Shown in pieces: positions 7,986 to 16,763 of a stretch of 64,000 bases of DNA. The stretch lies in contig JACRBJ010000044.1 of assembly GCA_016234555.1 (NCBI GenBank), positions 1 to 64,000 of the forward strand, written 5' to 3'. The notes below the pieces were generated by a model. The model made no database searches. It was not told the origin of the DNA and saw only the letters and a program-made list of their open reading frames with translations. Position numbers and translations under genes: made by a program. The DNA comes from Chloroflexota bacterium. Its GTDB lineage: Bacteria > Chloroflexota > Anaerolineae > Anaerolineales > Villigracilaceae. Position 1 is the first letter of the stretch. Every line of letters starts with the position of its first letter.

Positions 7986-8011
7986 GGAACCTTTTTTCCT
8001 CCACAGGTGTA
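7986..8011 (+). promoter_or_regulatory. Candidate ECF-type promoter for the sigma factor gene
   Basis: GGAACC at 7986-7991 and GGTGTA at 8006-8011 are 14 nt apart and resemble the -35 GGAAC and -10 GTC/GTGTAA boxes of ECF sigma promoters. The same pair with the same 14-nt gap occurs upstream of the lipoprotein at 9493. A TATAAT at 8014-8019 also exists but lacks a good -35 box. The position just before the sigma gene suggests autoregulation. Confidence 0.6.
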
Positions 8012-8025
8012 AATATAATAGAAGA

Positions 8026-8039
8026 CCTCTCGCGAGAGG
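8026..8039. promoter_or_regulatory. 14-bp perfect palindrome before the ECF sigma gene
   Basis: CCTCTCGCGAGAGG spans 8026-8039, between the candidate ECF promoter and the TTG start at 8046. It overlaps the presumed ribosome binding site (GAGAGGA). It could be an operator for a dimeric regulator or an RNA hairpin that hides the ribosome binding site. There is no independent evidence for either. Confidence 0.4.
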
Positions 8040-8045
8040 AATCAA

Positions 8046-8609
8046 TTGGACGAAACCACACTCATTCAACGCGCGACCAGTGGCGAAGCGGCGGCATGGG
8101 AACCGCTCATGCTGGCTCATCAGGAGCCTGTCTTCCGCCTCGCCTATCTCTTCCTCGGTGATGCCGACGATGCCGAAGACATTGCCCAGGAGACTTTTTT
8201 GCGCGCCTATCGCAGCCTGAAACACTTCGACCCGTCCTGCCCTCTGCGCCCATGGTTGCTGAGCATTGCCGCCAACCTTGCCCGCAATCGGACCCGTTCC
8301 GCCGCTCGATATCTCGCCGCGCTAACCCGATCCTTCCGCGCCGACCCTCCCAAATCGTTGGATGTGGAACGGCACACAGCACAAAATTTGGATGCGACCG
8401 AGCTATGGAATGCCGTGCGACAATTACCCGCAGACGATCAACAGATCATTTACCTGCGCTTCTTTCTTGACCTGTCAACTGCTGAGACATCCCAGGCCTT
8501 GGACGTGGCTGAAGGCACTGTCAAATCACGCTTGAGTCGGGCAGTGAGCCGCTTGCGCCTCATCATCAAGGATAATTTCCCAACCCTGTCCGAAGGATAC
8601 GAAATATGA
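8046..8609 (+). CDS. ECF RNA polymerase sigma factor
   Basis: This 187-residue sigma-70 family protein of the ECF type has region 2 at the N-terminus (FRLAYLFLGDADDAEDIAQETFLRAYRSL) and region 4 at the C-terminus (LPADDQQIIYLRFFLDLSTAETSQALDVAEGTVKSRLSRA). Regions 1 and 3 are absent, as is usual for ECF sigmas. The start is TTG at 8046 behind GAGAGGA. The next gene overlaps it by 4 nt (ATGA) and encodes a membrane protein with a short cytoplasmic N-terminus, the usual place for an anti-sigma factor. Two similar promoters, at 7986 and 9434, suggest it drives itself and the downstream lipoprotein/cytochrome genes. Confidence 0.92.
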   Translation: MDETTLIQRATSGEAAAWEPLMLAHQEPVFRLAYLFLGDADDAEDIAQETFLRAYRSLKHFDPSCPLRPWLLSIAANLARNRTRSAARYLAALTRSFRADPPKSLDVERHTAQNLDATELWNAVRQLPADDQQIIYLRFFLDLSTAETSQALDVAEGTVKSRLSRAVSRLRLIIKDNFPTLSEGYEI

Positions 8610-9391
8610 CCGAGCCTATTGAATCCCGCTTGCAGGCTCTTGCAAAAGAACTTCCATATCCGCCCACGCCCTCTGTTGCAGGTGTGGTGATGAGTCATAT
8701 CCGCGTCCCAGTAAAACATCCACGACCCGGCAGACGATTCGCCTGGGCATTGATGGCGATCATCCTCCTGTGTGCAGGCTTGATGCTAGTTCCACCCGTC
8801 CGCGCGGCTGTTTTGGAATTCATCCAAATCGGCGTCGTCCGCATCTTCCCCGCGCCGGCACCAACGGAGACGCCAACTCTTGAGATTCCTGTCACAGCCA
8901 CACCTGAGAGAACATCATCGGCTTTGATTCCCCTATTGGAGGAGATCAGCGGGGAGATTAATCTTGAAGCCGCACAACGGGAAATCGGGCTCCCCATTCC
9001 GCTCCCGACCTATCCTCCAGACCTTGGTCAACCTGACCGGGTCTTCTTACAGGACGCGGATGGCTGGATGCTGATTCTGGTATGGATTGATTCGCAACAT
9101 CCTGACCGTGTTCAAATGAGCCTGCACCTGATCGAAGAAGGCAGTTGGACAATCAAAAAATTCCAACCAACCGTGATCAAGGAAACGACAGTTCATGGCC
9201 TGCGGGCAATTTGGACCGAGGGAGGTTATCCTTTGATTCTGAGCAATGGCAATATGGAGTTCACACGGCTGATCGATGGTAACGTATTGATCTGGGAGGA
9301 AAATAAAATTACCTATCGCCTCGAAACAAACCTTGAGTTGGATGAAACAGTTCGCGTCGCGGAATCTTTGCAGACGCCGCCAATTCCGTAA
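8606..9391 (+). CDS. Single-pass membrane protein, probable anti-sigma partner
   Basis: The protein has 261 residues. Residues 1-44 are cytoplasmic and basic near the membrane, followed by one helix at about 45-66 (WALMAIILLCAGLMLV), a Thr/Pro-rich linker, and an outer domain of about 150 residues that resembles DUF4367-like sensory domains. No zinc-binding HxxxCxxC anti-sigma motif is visible, so the anti-sigma role is inferred from the 4-nt overlap with the sigma gene and the topology. The outer domain may sense an envelope signal. Confidence 0.6.
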   Translation: MTEPIESRLQALAKELPYPPTPSVAGVVMSHIRVPVKHPRPGRRFAWALMAIILLCAGLMLVPPVRAAVLEFIQIGVVRIFPAPAPTETPTLEIPVTATPERTSSALIPLLEEISGEINLEAAQREIGLPIPLPTYPPDLGQPDRVFLQDADGWMLILVWIDSQHPDRVQMSLHLIEEGSWTIKKFQPTVIKETTVHGLRAIWTEGGYPLILSNGNMEFTRLIDGNVLIWEENKITYRLETNLELDETVRVAESLQTPPIP

Positions 9392-9433
9392 AACAGCGGC
9401 ACCCTGCCTTCATCCTTTGCACCGCCCAAAATG

Positions 9434-9459
9434 GGAACCAACCTGTCTTGGGCGGTGTA
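9434..9459 (+). promoter_or_regulatory. Candidate ECF-type promoter for the lipoprotein/cytochrome genes
   Basis: GGAACC at 9434-9439 and GGTGTA at 9454-9459 are separated by 14 nt. This is identical in boxes and spacing to the pair at 7986-8011. It lies 34 nt before the lipoprotein start. The matching spacing supports control by the ECF factor at 8046. Confidence 0.6.
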
Positions 9460-9492
9460 TTTTATAAAATTCACCAAACCTTTGGAGGTGAA

Positions 9493-10080
9493 ATGAAGCG
9501 AACATTTTTAATCCTCTTGTGGTTGCAGAGCTTCACATTTCCGCTGTTGACGGGGTGTGCGGCTGCACGATCTCAAGAATCACAGGCGATACCACAATAC
9601 AAGGAAGTTTTGCAGACTAATACTGCAACTCCCGCTCCCTTGCCCGCCAGTCCGCCTGCTTCCTGTCCGATCACTCGTCCTCCGGATGTGCCCTTTGCGC
9701 CACCATCGCCATATCCCGCAAAGCTGCCACCCGAATATGTGGGAGAGTTCTGGTATGGCACGCCTGAACTCTGGACGATGTTGAGAACCGATGGGATCTG
9801 GAACAGCCTGCCGCACACCAGCGATGGGTATACACAGAAACTCGTCTGGTGGCGGCAAGACTACGATATGTATGCTGAGCCAATCCCGACATTAACGGTC
9901 ACAGGGAAACGGCTGGATGAATCAGCGCCGCCGCTTTTAGCATTGAAAGCAACCAATGCTCATGCTGACCTCGGCGACATGATGATGGTCGGTGTCAGCA
10001 TCCCGACGCTCGGTTGTTGGGAGATCAAGGGTCAATACAATGGCCATGAATTGAGCTACATTGTTTGGGTTGCCCCATAA
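9493..10080 (+). CDS. Putative lipoprotein, Pro/Thr-rich N-terminus
   Basis: The 195-residue precursor has a signal peptide with a lipobox (LLTGC, Cys about residue 20), a Pro-rich linker, and a C-terminal domain of about 120 residues with GEFWYGTPELWTML and a repeated SIPTLGCWEIKG end. It should be anchored on the outer face of the cytoplasmic membrane. The family is not recognised. I chose the ATG at 9493 because TTTGGAGGTG precedes it and the signal peptide starts there. It lies behind a candidate ECF promoter and 56 nt before the cytochrome-like gene. Confidence 0.65.
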   Translation: MKRTFLILLWLQSFTFPLLTGCAAARSQESQAIPQYKEVLQTNTATPAPLPASPPASCPITRPPDVPFAPPSPYPAKLPPEYVGEFWYGTPELWTMLRTDGIWNSLPHTSDGYTQKLVWWRQDYDMYAEPIPTLTVTGKRLDESAPPLLALKATNAHADLGDMMMVGVSIPTLGCWEIKGQYNGHELSYIVWVAP

Positions 10081-10136
10081 CTTCTGGAAAACATTACGTG
10101 TCGACTTTAGAACCATTCAAAACTTTGGAGGTAGAA

Positions 10137-11003
10137 ATGAAACGAACGATCTTTGTTATTGGATTAACCCTTCTGCTTGCAATGACATTTACAATCCCGG
10201 TCTTTGCAGGCGGATGGGCAGTCGTCACCCTCGATGAATTGCCCGGAGAGGTGGAAGCCGGTCAACCGTTCGAGATCGGATTCATGGTCCGCCAGCACGG
10301 TGTCACTCCATTAAGTGGTCAATCACCGATCATCAGGGCTTATCTCGACGGTACAAAACAATCTGTCAGCGTGATCGCCGAAGATGAGGGCGGGGTCGGT
10401 CATTATGCCGCCATATTGACACTGCCAGAATCAGGGACGTGGCAATGGGAGATCGAGGCGTTTGGTGCCGCCCAGCCCATGCCAGCGTTGACCGTTGTGG
10501 ATGCATCTGTAACCGTAGCCAAAAGCGAACCGGTTGCTGCATCAAATCCCAGCACCTATCCTTTGCTGGTCGGAGGGGTTGGTCTGCTCGGTGCGATTGG
10601 CGGATTGCTGGCATTGCAAAGAAAAGTTCGTTGGGCGACTGCCTTTGTGATGGCCGGCATCCTCGTCAGCGGAGTGGGATTCGTCTCGGCGGCAGGCCAG
10701 CCCAAGGTTGCGTCAGAAGCGAAACAACCGGTAAGCTTATCCGCTGATGAACAAGTCAGCCTGGGCCGTAACCTATTCATCGCGAAAGGCTGTACACTTT
10801 GTCACTCACACAGTGAGACCAACAAATTCCGTGAGTTTGGTGTCGACATGGGCCCAAACCTGACAAATTTCACTGCCAGCCCGGAATACCTGCGTATCTG
10901 GCTAAAGGATCCTTCCGCCGCGAAATCCACCGCCAAAATGCCGTCACTGGGATTGAGCGAATCAGAAATTGAGGCGTTGATCGCATTTATCAACGACAAA
11001 TAA
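10137..11003 (+). CDS. FixH-like domain fused to a membrane-anchored cytochrome c
   Basis: The 288-residue protein has an N-terminal signal peptide (residues 1-22). Next comes a beta-sandwich of about 110 residues with LPGEVEAGQPFEIGFMVRQHG and GTWQWEIEAFG, resembling FixH/YtkA-like domains. Two membrane helices follow (about 138-156 and 164-184), then a class I cytochrome c domain with the haem motif CTLCH and a distal Met in KMPSLGLS. It is exported and should carry electrons at the cell surface. GGAGGTAG precedes the ATG at 10137. Co-regulation with the ECF sigma genes is inferred from context. Confidence 0.7.
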   Translation: MKRTIFVIGLTLLLAMTFTIPVFAGGWAVVTLDELPGEVEAGQPFEIGFMVRQHGVTPLSGQSPIIRAYLDGTKQSVSVIAEDEGGVGHYAAILTLPESGTWQWEIEAFGAAQPMPALTVVDASVTVAKSEPVAASNPSTYPLLVGGVGLLGAIGGLLALQRKVRWATAFVMAGILVSGVGFVSAAGQPKVASEAKQPVSLSADEQVSLGRNLFIAKGCTLCHSHSETNKFREFGVDMGPNLTNFTASPEYLRIWLKDPSAAKSTAKMPSLGLSESEIEALIAFINDK

Positions 11004-11492
11004 ACCTGTATAAGAGAGCGTTTTGAAAATGGTTGGACAAACTTGTAGGTGTGAACAGACAAGCCCACCCAAATTTTGTATATTGTTTGTAGTGGTTGCC
11101 CCTGGCGCATGATGCTTCACGACCTTCCACCCTGGCAAATTGTGTTTGGCTACTAACTAGCAGTGGCGGAACACAGGCATTATAGACAGTCAAAGCGCCA
11201 AAACCTCGGAAGGCGGCGGAAGAACGTGGAGTGGATGTCCACAAACAGCCCCTGGATGCAAGCGGCACGTAATTGTGGATACCAATGCTGCCGTCTTCCT
11301 ATCTGCCTCCGAATGCCAATTTTCGACGCAGTCGGAGGTTCAACAAGCTGGTTGACAAAGCGGAGCGCGCTGTCAACCAGCTTTGGGTGCGGGAAATGGA
11401 GTAGCTGGATTCTGTCAGCTTGTACAAGACAGCCGTTACAGCCCACCCATTCCCAGGGATGAATCCGCAAAGCTGCCATTCGTCAGTCAATC
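11004..11492. other. Gene-poor gap with a pseudogene remnant
   Basis: This 489-base convergent region lies between the cytochrome gene and the radical SAM gene. Apart from the GIY-YIG-like remnant at 11285-11404 I see no credible gene, RNA or repeat in it. Frames in 11160-11280 look random on both strands. Confidence 0.6.
11285..11404 (+). pseudogene. Remnant of the GIY-YIG-like gene (last 39 codons)
   Basis: The frame from 11285 to the TAG at 11404 reads LPSSYLPPNANFRRSRRFNKLVDKAERAV and ends NQLWVREME. This is nearly the same as the C-terminus of the protein at 7391-7966 (LPSSYLPPNAKF, LNKLIHEAERAV, NQLWVQELDG), with a three-residue deletion. The rest of the gene is absent. It is a partial duplicate left by recombination, or the trace of a lost paralogue. 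Confidence 0.75.
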
Positions 11493-13436
11493 CTAGTCAA
11501 CCTCCGTCGGCGACATCGGATTTTGGTTTCGCTTCCCGCCCCAATGCTGTTGCGTTTGCCGATGGATATTCCAGATGGTTTCCTCATCCAGATACTTCGA
11601 GACCACGGCAGGGAACGCCTCTTCAAAATAACTGTACGGGGGGCGGTTATCGAGGTTGGCTGAATGGTAATCCAGCTTTTCCTCCATTCGATGTGTGTGA
11701 GTGATTTCGGTATTCGGATGATAGGTGAGGATGTTGGGACTGGCAATGGACAGCAAATCCTCGGCCAGCAGTTCCTCCACCTTCATGATGGTCTCGGAGA
11801 TGGTTTCAGACGTCTCACCCTCCAGCCCGAACAAAACCGACGAACCAACCCGGATCCCAGCCTGGCGCGCCAAACCCAATGCGCGACGTACGCGGACATC
11901 CCAGAGTTCCCTTTTATTCATATTCTTGTGGACATTGGCAATCACAGCCTCCGCCATGCTTTCGATGCCAATGTAAATATAAGTACACCCCGCCTCCTTC
12001 ATGATGTCCAGCATAAAGCCCGCCTCGTCGGGATTGTGGCGCGAGGCAAGGAGGTCGACTGTAAACTGCGCGCCCCATTGCAGGTCGATGATTTTCTCGC
12101 GGTCGACCGTCCTGCCAAATAAAACGACCTGCTGTGTCTCTGCTTTTTCAGCAATCTTACGGACCTTCATCCACTCACGGCAAAAATTGACAATGATGCC
12201 CACGTTTCCGCCCCAAAAAACGGAGTCGTCGAAGAAGGTCGATTCAGCGCCATACTCGACGTACTCGACCATGCGCTCGACGGCGGTTCGAATCCCTTCG
12301 CCGCCAAACGAGATAAACATGCCTACAACGGTTGCGCCTTCGGAACAAAAGAAACAGTGGTACGGGCAGGCGTTTGTCACCATGAAATGCGCCGTGCGCA
12401 AAACGCGCCCATTGCGTTCGAAAATCGGGAAACTGGCGCGGATGGCAAACGCGCGATACGGGGAGGGAAGTTCGCGCAGGTTGAGTTTTGGACCGGTCAA
12501 CACCCAGACATGAACCAGGTCTTTGTCCATGGCGGCGATCAACGCGTAACCCGCCGGCTGACCAAACACGGGCGCAAAGTCCGAGAGGATTCGGACGACG
12601 TCGCTCACCCGCGCCGATTTCGTCTCGATGTCCATGGCAAGGGAAATGGCTTTCATCAACAAATCCAGCGCATAATATCCCTGTCCCGCGATGGCAAAAT
12701 CGATCATTTGCCCGATGTCGCCCTCATACATTTTGTGAAAGGCGCTGGTTGGCGCGAATTCGACCTGCCCGGTTTCGGTATCGTAGTGAATGGTCTCGTC
12801 GGTATGACGTCCCCCCAGCACGATGATGCAATCGGGCAAAACGCGGCGGATGGTGCGAACGATATCGAGCGCGTAGCGGTGGGCGGGTGACACGGCACTG
12901 ATCAAAATAACTTTCGGCTTGATCTTCATCAAAACGGACCTGACAAAATACTCCCTGATTTTGTCGTTCCACACGCGAGGGTCGAAGACCGTCTGGTCGG
13001 TGTTCAACAACCGCCCATCGTATTGCCTGATGCCGCTTTCACTCACAGTCCGCCGATACTGCGGGGAAGGATATTCCCCCCAGCGCGGACAAAGGTCGTT
13101 GTATGGAGAAGACCCTTCGCCAAGTCCGCTGGCACGTGCCTGCACAGCCTGATCCACAGCAACGCTGAGCGCCCCATACAGGCACATCGGGTCACCGGGG
13201 AATTCGATCTTCTCCTCGTGGGTGGACATAACCGGCGCGAGGATCGCCAGCACCGGGTAGGAACGCGCAAGCCATTTGTTTTCCTCTTCTGTCAGTTCCG
13301 CATCCAGCGGCAGGGATTCGAGCCGGCGCTGAAGGGCTTTCCGTCTCTCGAAGAGGATGTCTTTTATTTCCGTCGTCACAATGGGGTCTGCGGGCAGGTT
13401 CGAGTCATATTGTCCGTGCGTTTCAACATTAAACAT
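11493..13436 (-). CDS. B12-binding-type radical SAM protein
   Basis: The protein has 647 residues. Residues 170-260 form a Rossmann-like segment of the B12-binding kind (KVILISAVSPAHRYALDIV and IIVLGGRHTDE). The radical SAM cluster motif C357-x3-C361-x2-C364 (NACPYHCFFC) follows, then a TIM-barrel region and a C-terminal domain. Such proteins use a 4Fe-4S cluster and S-adenosylmethionine, often with cobalamin, for methylation or rearrangement. The canonical cobalamin DxHxxG motif is not evident, so B12 binding is uncertain. The gene is monocistronic, behind AAAGGACAT. The target is unknown. Confidence 0.8.
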   Translation of the reverse strand: MFNVETHGQYDSNLPADPIVTTEIKDILFERRKALQRRLESLPLDAELTEEENKWLARSYPVLAILAPVMSTHEEKIEFPGDPMCLYGALSVAVDQAVQARASGLGEGSSPYNDLCPRWGEYPSPQYRRTVSESGIRQYDGRLLNTDQTVFDPRVWNDKIREYFVRSVLMKIKPKVILISAVSPAHRYALDIVRTIRRVLPDCIIVLGGRHTDETIHYDTETGQVEFAPTSAFHKMYEGDIGQMIDFAIAGQGYYALDLLMKAISLAMDIETKSARVSDVVRILSDFAPVFGQPAGYALIAAMDKDLVHVWVLTGPKLNLRELPSPYRAFAIRASFPIFERNGRVLRTAHFMVTNACPYHCFFCSEGATVVGMFISFGGEGIRTAVERMVEYVEYGAESTFFDDSVFWGGNVGIIVNFCREWMKVRKIAEKAETQQVVLFGRTVDREKIIDLQWGAQFTVDLLASRHNPDEAGFMLDIMKEAGCTYIYIGIESMAEAVIANVHKNMNKRELWDVRVRRALGLARQAGIRVGSSVLFGLEGETSETISETIMKVEELLAEDLLSIASPNILTYHPNTEITHTHRMEEKLDYHSANLDNRPPYSYFEEAFPAVVSKYLDEETIWNIHRQTQQHWGGKRNQNPMSPTEVD

Positions 13437-13533
13437 TTTATGTCCTTTTTGAAGGCTACGATGGATATTTTCCGTTATCAGCAGATCGCAAAAACGTGGT
13501 AACGACTTCAGGCGTTCGGCTAAAAAGCAACTA

Positions 13534-13560
13534 CACCAGCCTTGGCGGGCGGTGCCAGGG
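13534..13560. repeat. Small GC-rich hairpin element, copy 1
   Basis: The stretch CACCAGCCTTGGCGGGCGGT, followed by GCCAGGG, matches 24 of 27 positions of the sequence inserted in the transposase pseudogene at 49390. It can fold as CACC/GGTG plus a GC stem. It lies in the gap between the radical SAM and permease genes. Confidence 0.6.
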
Positions 13561-13703
13561 AAGGCGTCACTACAAAGCCTTTTCGTGAAGCGCTGATTAT
13601 AAATATAAACTGCCGCTTAAACGATACATAAAAACGTCAGATATTCACAATCTCGATTGTGTGCTGATTTCAGGCCGCCGGGACGAACTATCCCGATATG
13701 GAT

Positions 13704-16031
13704 TTATTCTTTACGCAGGACCTGGACGATAAATAGGTTGGCAGCCCATCGGGCGGGGAGATAACTCCCGAAGGCGCTGACAATGACGATGAAGGGAACC
13801 AGAATCACGGCCTGGGTGGGGTCGAGCGAAACGCTGATTTTTCCAAACCCAAATGAGTCCGACATGACGGTGAGCAGGTCTCTCGTGACCCACAGACCGG
13901 TTGGGATGCCCACGACAACCGCCAGCGCTCCCAGGCTTGCTGCGGTGGTGTTGAACATGGCAATCACCTGCGACGGGGTCATCCCGACGGTTTTGAGAAT
14001 GCCAATCGTGCGCATTTTCTCCTGCGCCACCAGCAGGGACATGATCAACACGTTGACCAGCGCAATGACGATCAAAATCCCAGCGAGGGCAAAGATGGCG
14101 ACCTGCAGGTAGATTACCGAATCGGGGATGGCTTCCCCAACGGTGGCAAGGCTAAGCCCCGAATCTTTGTGCGGGGACAAAAACTCCCGAATGGCTGGGA
14201 CATCCGCCGTCGGGCTTAATTTCAAATAGTACGTTGCAGGTTCGTCGTTCTTTACCAGCCTACTCAAACTGGATAGGTCAACCATCAGGCGCTGACCGGC
14301 GTCGCCCGGCTCAGGGTAAACGCCGACGATGGTCCAGGTGGCAGCGGGACCATCCTTTTCCTCCAGATGGAGGGTGAGCGAGTCGCCCACTTCCAGACCA
14401 AGCCAGGTCAACAGTCCCTTGCCGGCAACAGCTTCGTTTGTCCCCGGTTGGAAAAACCGTCCCTCCAGAATTTGGAAGGGAAATCGGTCCAGTTCTCCAT
14501 CCACCGCGCGGACTTTCAACGTGCTTTCGTCCGAAGTCCACGCCTTGACCTGGAGTTCGCCGTAAAACGCTTCGACGCCCGGAGCCTGGGTCAACTGCCG
14601 CCGCGTGAAGTTGTCGCTGACCTGCTGACGGGTGACGGTGGCATCGTAGACGATTCCCAGCAGGGCGGGGTTTTCCCGGTATGTCCTGAGCGTGTCCGAA
14701 AGCGCCAGCCCAAACACGATCCCGATCACACCCAGAACCAGATTCAACCCGGTGAGGAACGAGCGAAACGGCTTGACGAACATATCGTTCAAGCCCATGA
14801 CGATGCTGACCGGCGCGCCCAACGTATTGGCAACCCTGGCTCCCCAAAACATCCTTTTGTTGGGAGCCTCGGCGCCGATGGCAATCGACTTGATGATGTT
14901 CGCCCGCGCCCCGCGTGCGGCGGCGCTCAGGGCAGAGAGCATGGTCGCGCTGGAGATAATCAAAAAAACGAGAAGAAAAAGAGAAAAACTGAAAGGCGGT
15001 CTGAACGTGGTGTTGAGCGACGCGATGACTGCCCGCATCGGGACGGGAGCCAAGGTCACGCCGAGTAAAAATCCGAGTGTGGTTCCGATCAGGCTGAGGA
15101 CGGCGTACTGTCCGACATACACCAGCAGGATTTGTCCACTCGTGAAGCCGAGAGCTTTCAGGATGCCAATCTGCTTGATCTGCGAAAGGATGGTGGAACT
15201 GACGACGCTGACAATGATGATGACGGTTGCCAGGATGGCGAAGAAGCTGAAAGCGCTGAGGAACACGGAAGCCAGTTGTCCGCTGAAAATTGCCGATTCC
15301 TTCACATCCCGCCAGTCGGTGTGCGATTCGATAAACTTCGTCGCGCGCATGGATTCGATGCTTGCGAATACCTCGTCAACCGCGTTGGGGTCGGACAACC
15401 GCAGTCCCAGCGACGAACTCCAGGTATCCTTGTCGGGGAAGAGATTTCGCAGCGTGCCTTCGCTGACGTACAAATAGGGCGATTGCTCGCTGCGATACGT
15501 ATCATACATGACATCGTAGGCGAGACCAACTATCGGCAGGCTGACATCCCTGCCCTCCGAATTGGTGATGACGACCGCCTCCCCCACCGTCAGGTCGTGC
15601 GCCACATCCAAAGCTTTTTCGGCAATGACCTCCTTTGCGTCGGGGGCAAGGGTGCGCCCATCCAAGAAATATAAACGGTTGATGGCGGGCTGTTCGTCGG
15701 GAACGACTCTCAACGTGACCCAAACGCGGGCATCGTGAATGCGCGCCTGCGTCAGGTAACTGTATTGGCGGGGCGTGCTATCGATCACCCCCGGCAGGGA
15801 TTGGATTCGATGAAGGTCTGCCGTGTTCACCATTCCGGGCTTGAAGAAAACCCAAAGGTGCGCGCCGTTCATTTCAGCGAACAGGCGGTCGTACGGTCCC
15901 CCAAGGTTTAGCAGCGTGGACAGGGCAAGGGTCAGGAGCGCGGCGGCAACGGTGATGGTGCCGACGATCAAGCCGGAAACAATCCGATGGCGGAACAGGT
16001 CTGCTTTGATTTTCTCCCAGACCGCGTTCAT
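13704..16031 (-). CDS. ABC transporter permease, FtsX/MacB type, duplicated core
   Basis: This 775-residue membrane protein has an N-terminal helix, a large extracytoplasmic domain, three helices with the FtsX signature (about 260-385), a second outer domain, and three more helices at the C-terminus (about 635-760). This is the two-unit permease plan of lipoprotein or peptide exporters. It works with the ATPase encoded 3 nt upstream on the same strand. Loops such as VSSTILSQIKQIGILKALGFT and KMRTIGILKTVGMTPSQV are the coupling segments. The substrate is unknown; no adaptor or outer-membrane partner is nearby. Confidence 0.88.
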   Translation of the reverse strand: MNAVWEKIKADLFRHRIVSGLIVGTITVAAALLTLALSTLLNLGGPYDRLFAEMNGAHLWVFFKPGMVNTADLHRIQSLPGVIDSTPRQYSYLTQARIHDARVWVTLRVVPDEQPAINRLYFLDGRTLAPDAKEVIAEKALDVAHDLTVGEAVVITNSEGRDVSLPIVGLAYDVMYDTYRSEQSPYLYVSEGTLRNLFPDKDTWSSSLGLRLSDPNAVDEVFASIESMRATKFIESHTDWRDVKESAIFSGQLASVFLSAFSFFAILATVIIIVSVVSSTILSQIKQIGILKALGFTSGQILLVYVGQYAVLSLIGTTLGFLLGVTLAPVPMRAVIASLNTTFRPPFSFSLFLLVFLIISSATMLSALSAAARGARANIIKSIAIGAEAPNKRMFWGARVANTLGAPVSIVMGLNDMFVKPFRSFLTGLNLVLGVIGIVFGLALSDTLRTYRENPALLGIVYDATVTRQQVSDNFTRRQLTQAPGVEAFYGELQVKAWTSDESTLKVRAVDGELDRFPFQILEGRFFQPGTNEAVAGKGLLTWLGLEVGDSLTLHLEEKDGPAATWTIVGVYPEPGDAGQRLMVDLSSLSRLVKNDEPATYYLKLSPTADVPAIREFLSPHKDSGLSLATVGEAIPDSVIYLQVAIFALAGILIVIALVNVLIMSLLVAQEKMRTIGILKTVGMTPSQVIAMFNTTAASLGALAVVVGIPTGLWVTRDLLTVMSDSFGFGKISVSLDPTQAVILVPFIVIVSAFGSYLPARWAANLFIVQVLRKE

Positions 16032-16034
16032 GGG

Positions 16035-16763
16035 TTATCTCAGTTCGACCAAACGCTGGGCGATGGATTTGTCATCCCCACCGGGCATGCGGTCAACCAG
16101 TTGACCGTCGCGGATGAAAAGCACGTACCCCGCCCTGGCGGCGGCGTCGGCTGAGTGGGTGACCATCAGGATGGTCTGCCCCTGACGGTTGAACTCGCTC
16201 AAAATATCCAGCACTTCGTTGCCGCTGGCGCTGTCCAGATTGCCGGTCGGCTCGTCCGCCAGAAGAAGTCGCGGCGTGTTGATAAAGGCGCGGGCAATGG
16301 CAACCCGCTGCTGTTGTCCGCCGGAAAGCTCCCACGGATGTTTGTGAGCCTGGTTGACGATTCCCAACCGTTCGAGCAGTTCCGTCGAGCGACGGCGGAT
16401 TTCCTTCCTGCTTTTCGACCTCGACAGGAGAGCCGGCAATTCGACGTTCGCCTGCACGTTCAGGTTTTCCACCAGGTTGAAGAACTGGAAGACAAAACCG
16501 ACCTGGTCGCGGCGGAACACCGCCAGGTCGGTCTGATTCATTTTATCGAGGCGATGTTCGCCGACTTGCACCCAGCCGCTCGTGGATTGGTCCAACCCTC
16601 CGATGATTTGCAACAGGGTGGATTTGCCGCTACCAGATTGTCCCATCACCGCCACAAAATCACCGGCGGCAATTTCCAGCGAAATTCCCCGCAGCGCCTC
16701 GAAGTTGATCGAGCCGGTCTGGTAGATTTTTCTCAGTTCCGATACCTGAACCAACGTGGTCAT
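16035..16763 (-). CDS. ABC transporter ATP-binding protein, LolD/MacB type
   Basis: The 242-residue ATPase has Walker [10 protein letters not shown] (about 39-47), Q-loop FVFQFFNL, signature [14 protein letters not shown], Walker [13 protein letters not shown] and H-loop MVTHSAD. The sequence class is that of ATPases paired with FtsX-type permeases, consistent with the permease gene immediately downstream. The start overlaps the stop of the GNAT gene by 4 nt, so four minus-strand genes (transporter, GNAT, ATPase, permease) probably form one operon. Confidence 0.93.
   Translation of the reverse strand: MTTLVQVSELRKIYQTGSINFEALRGISLEIAAGDFVAVMGQSGSGKSTLLQIIGGLDQSTSGWVQVGEHRLDKMNQTDLAVFRRDQVGFVFQFFNLVENLNVQANVELPALLSRSKSRKEIRRRSTELLERLGIVNQAHKHPWELSGGQQQRVAIARAFINTPRLLLADEPTGNLDSASGNEVLDILSEFNRQGQTILMVTHSADAAARAGYVLFIRDGQLVDRMPGGDDKSIAQRLVELR

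Noticed and set aside
12001..12513. Open frames on the plus strand across the radical SAM gene
   Set aside because: They are complements of an intact 647-codon minus-strand gene with clear motifs.
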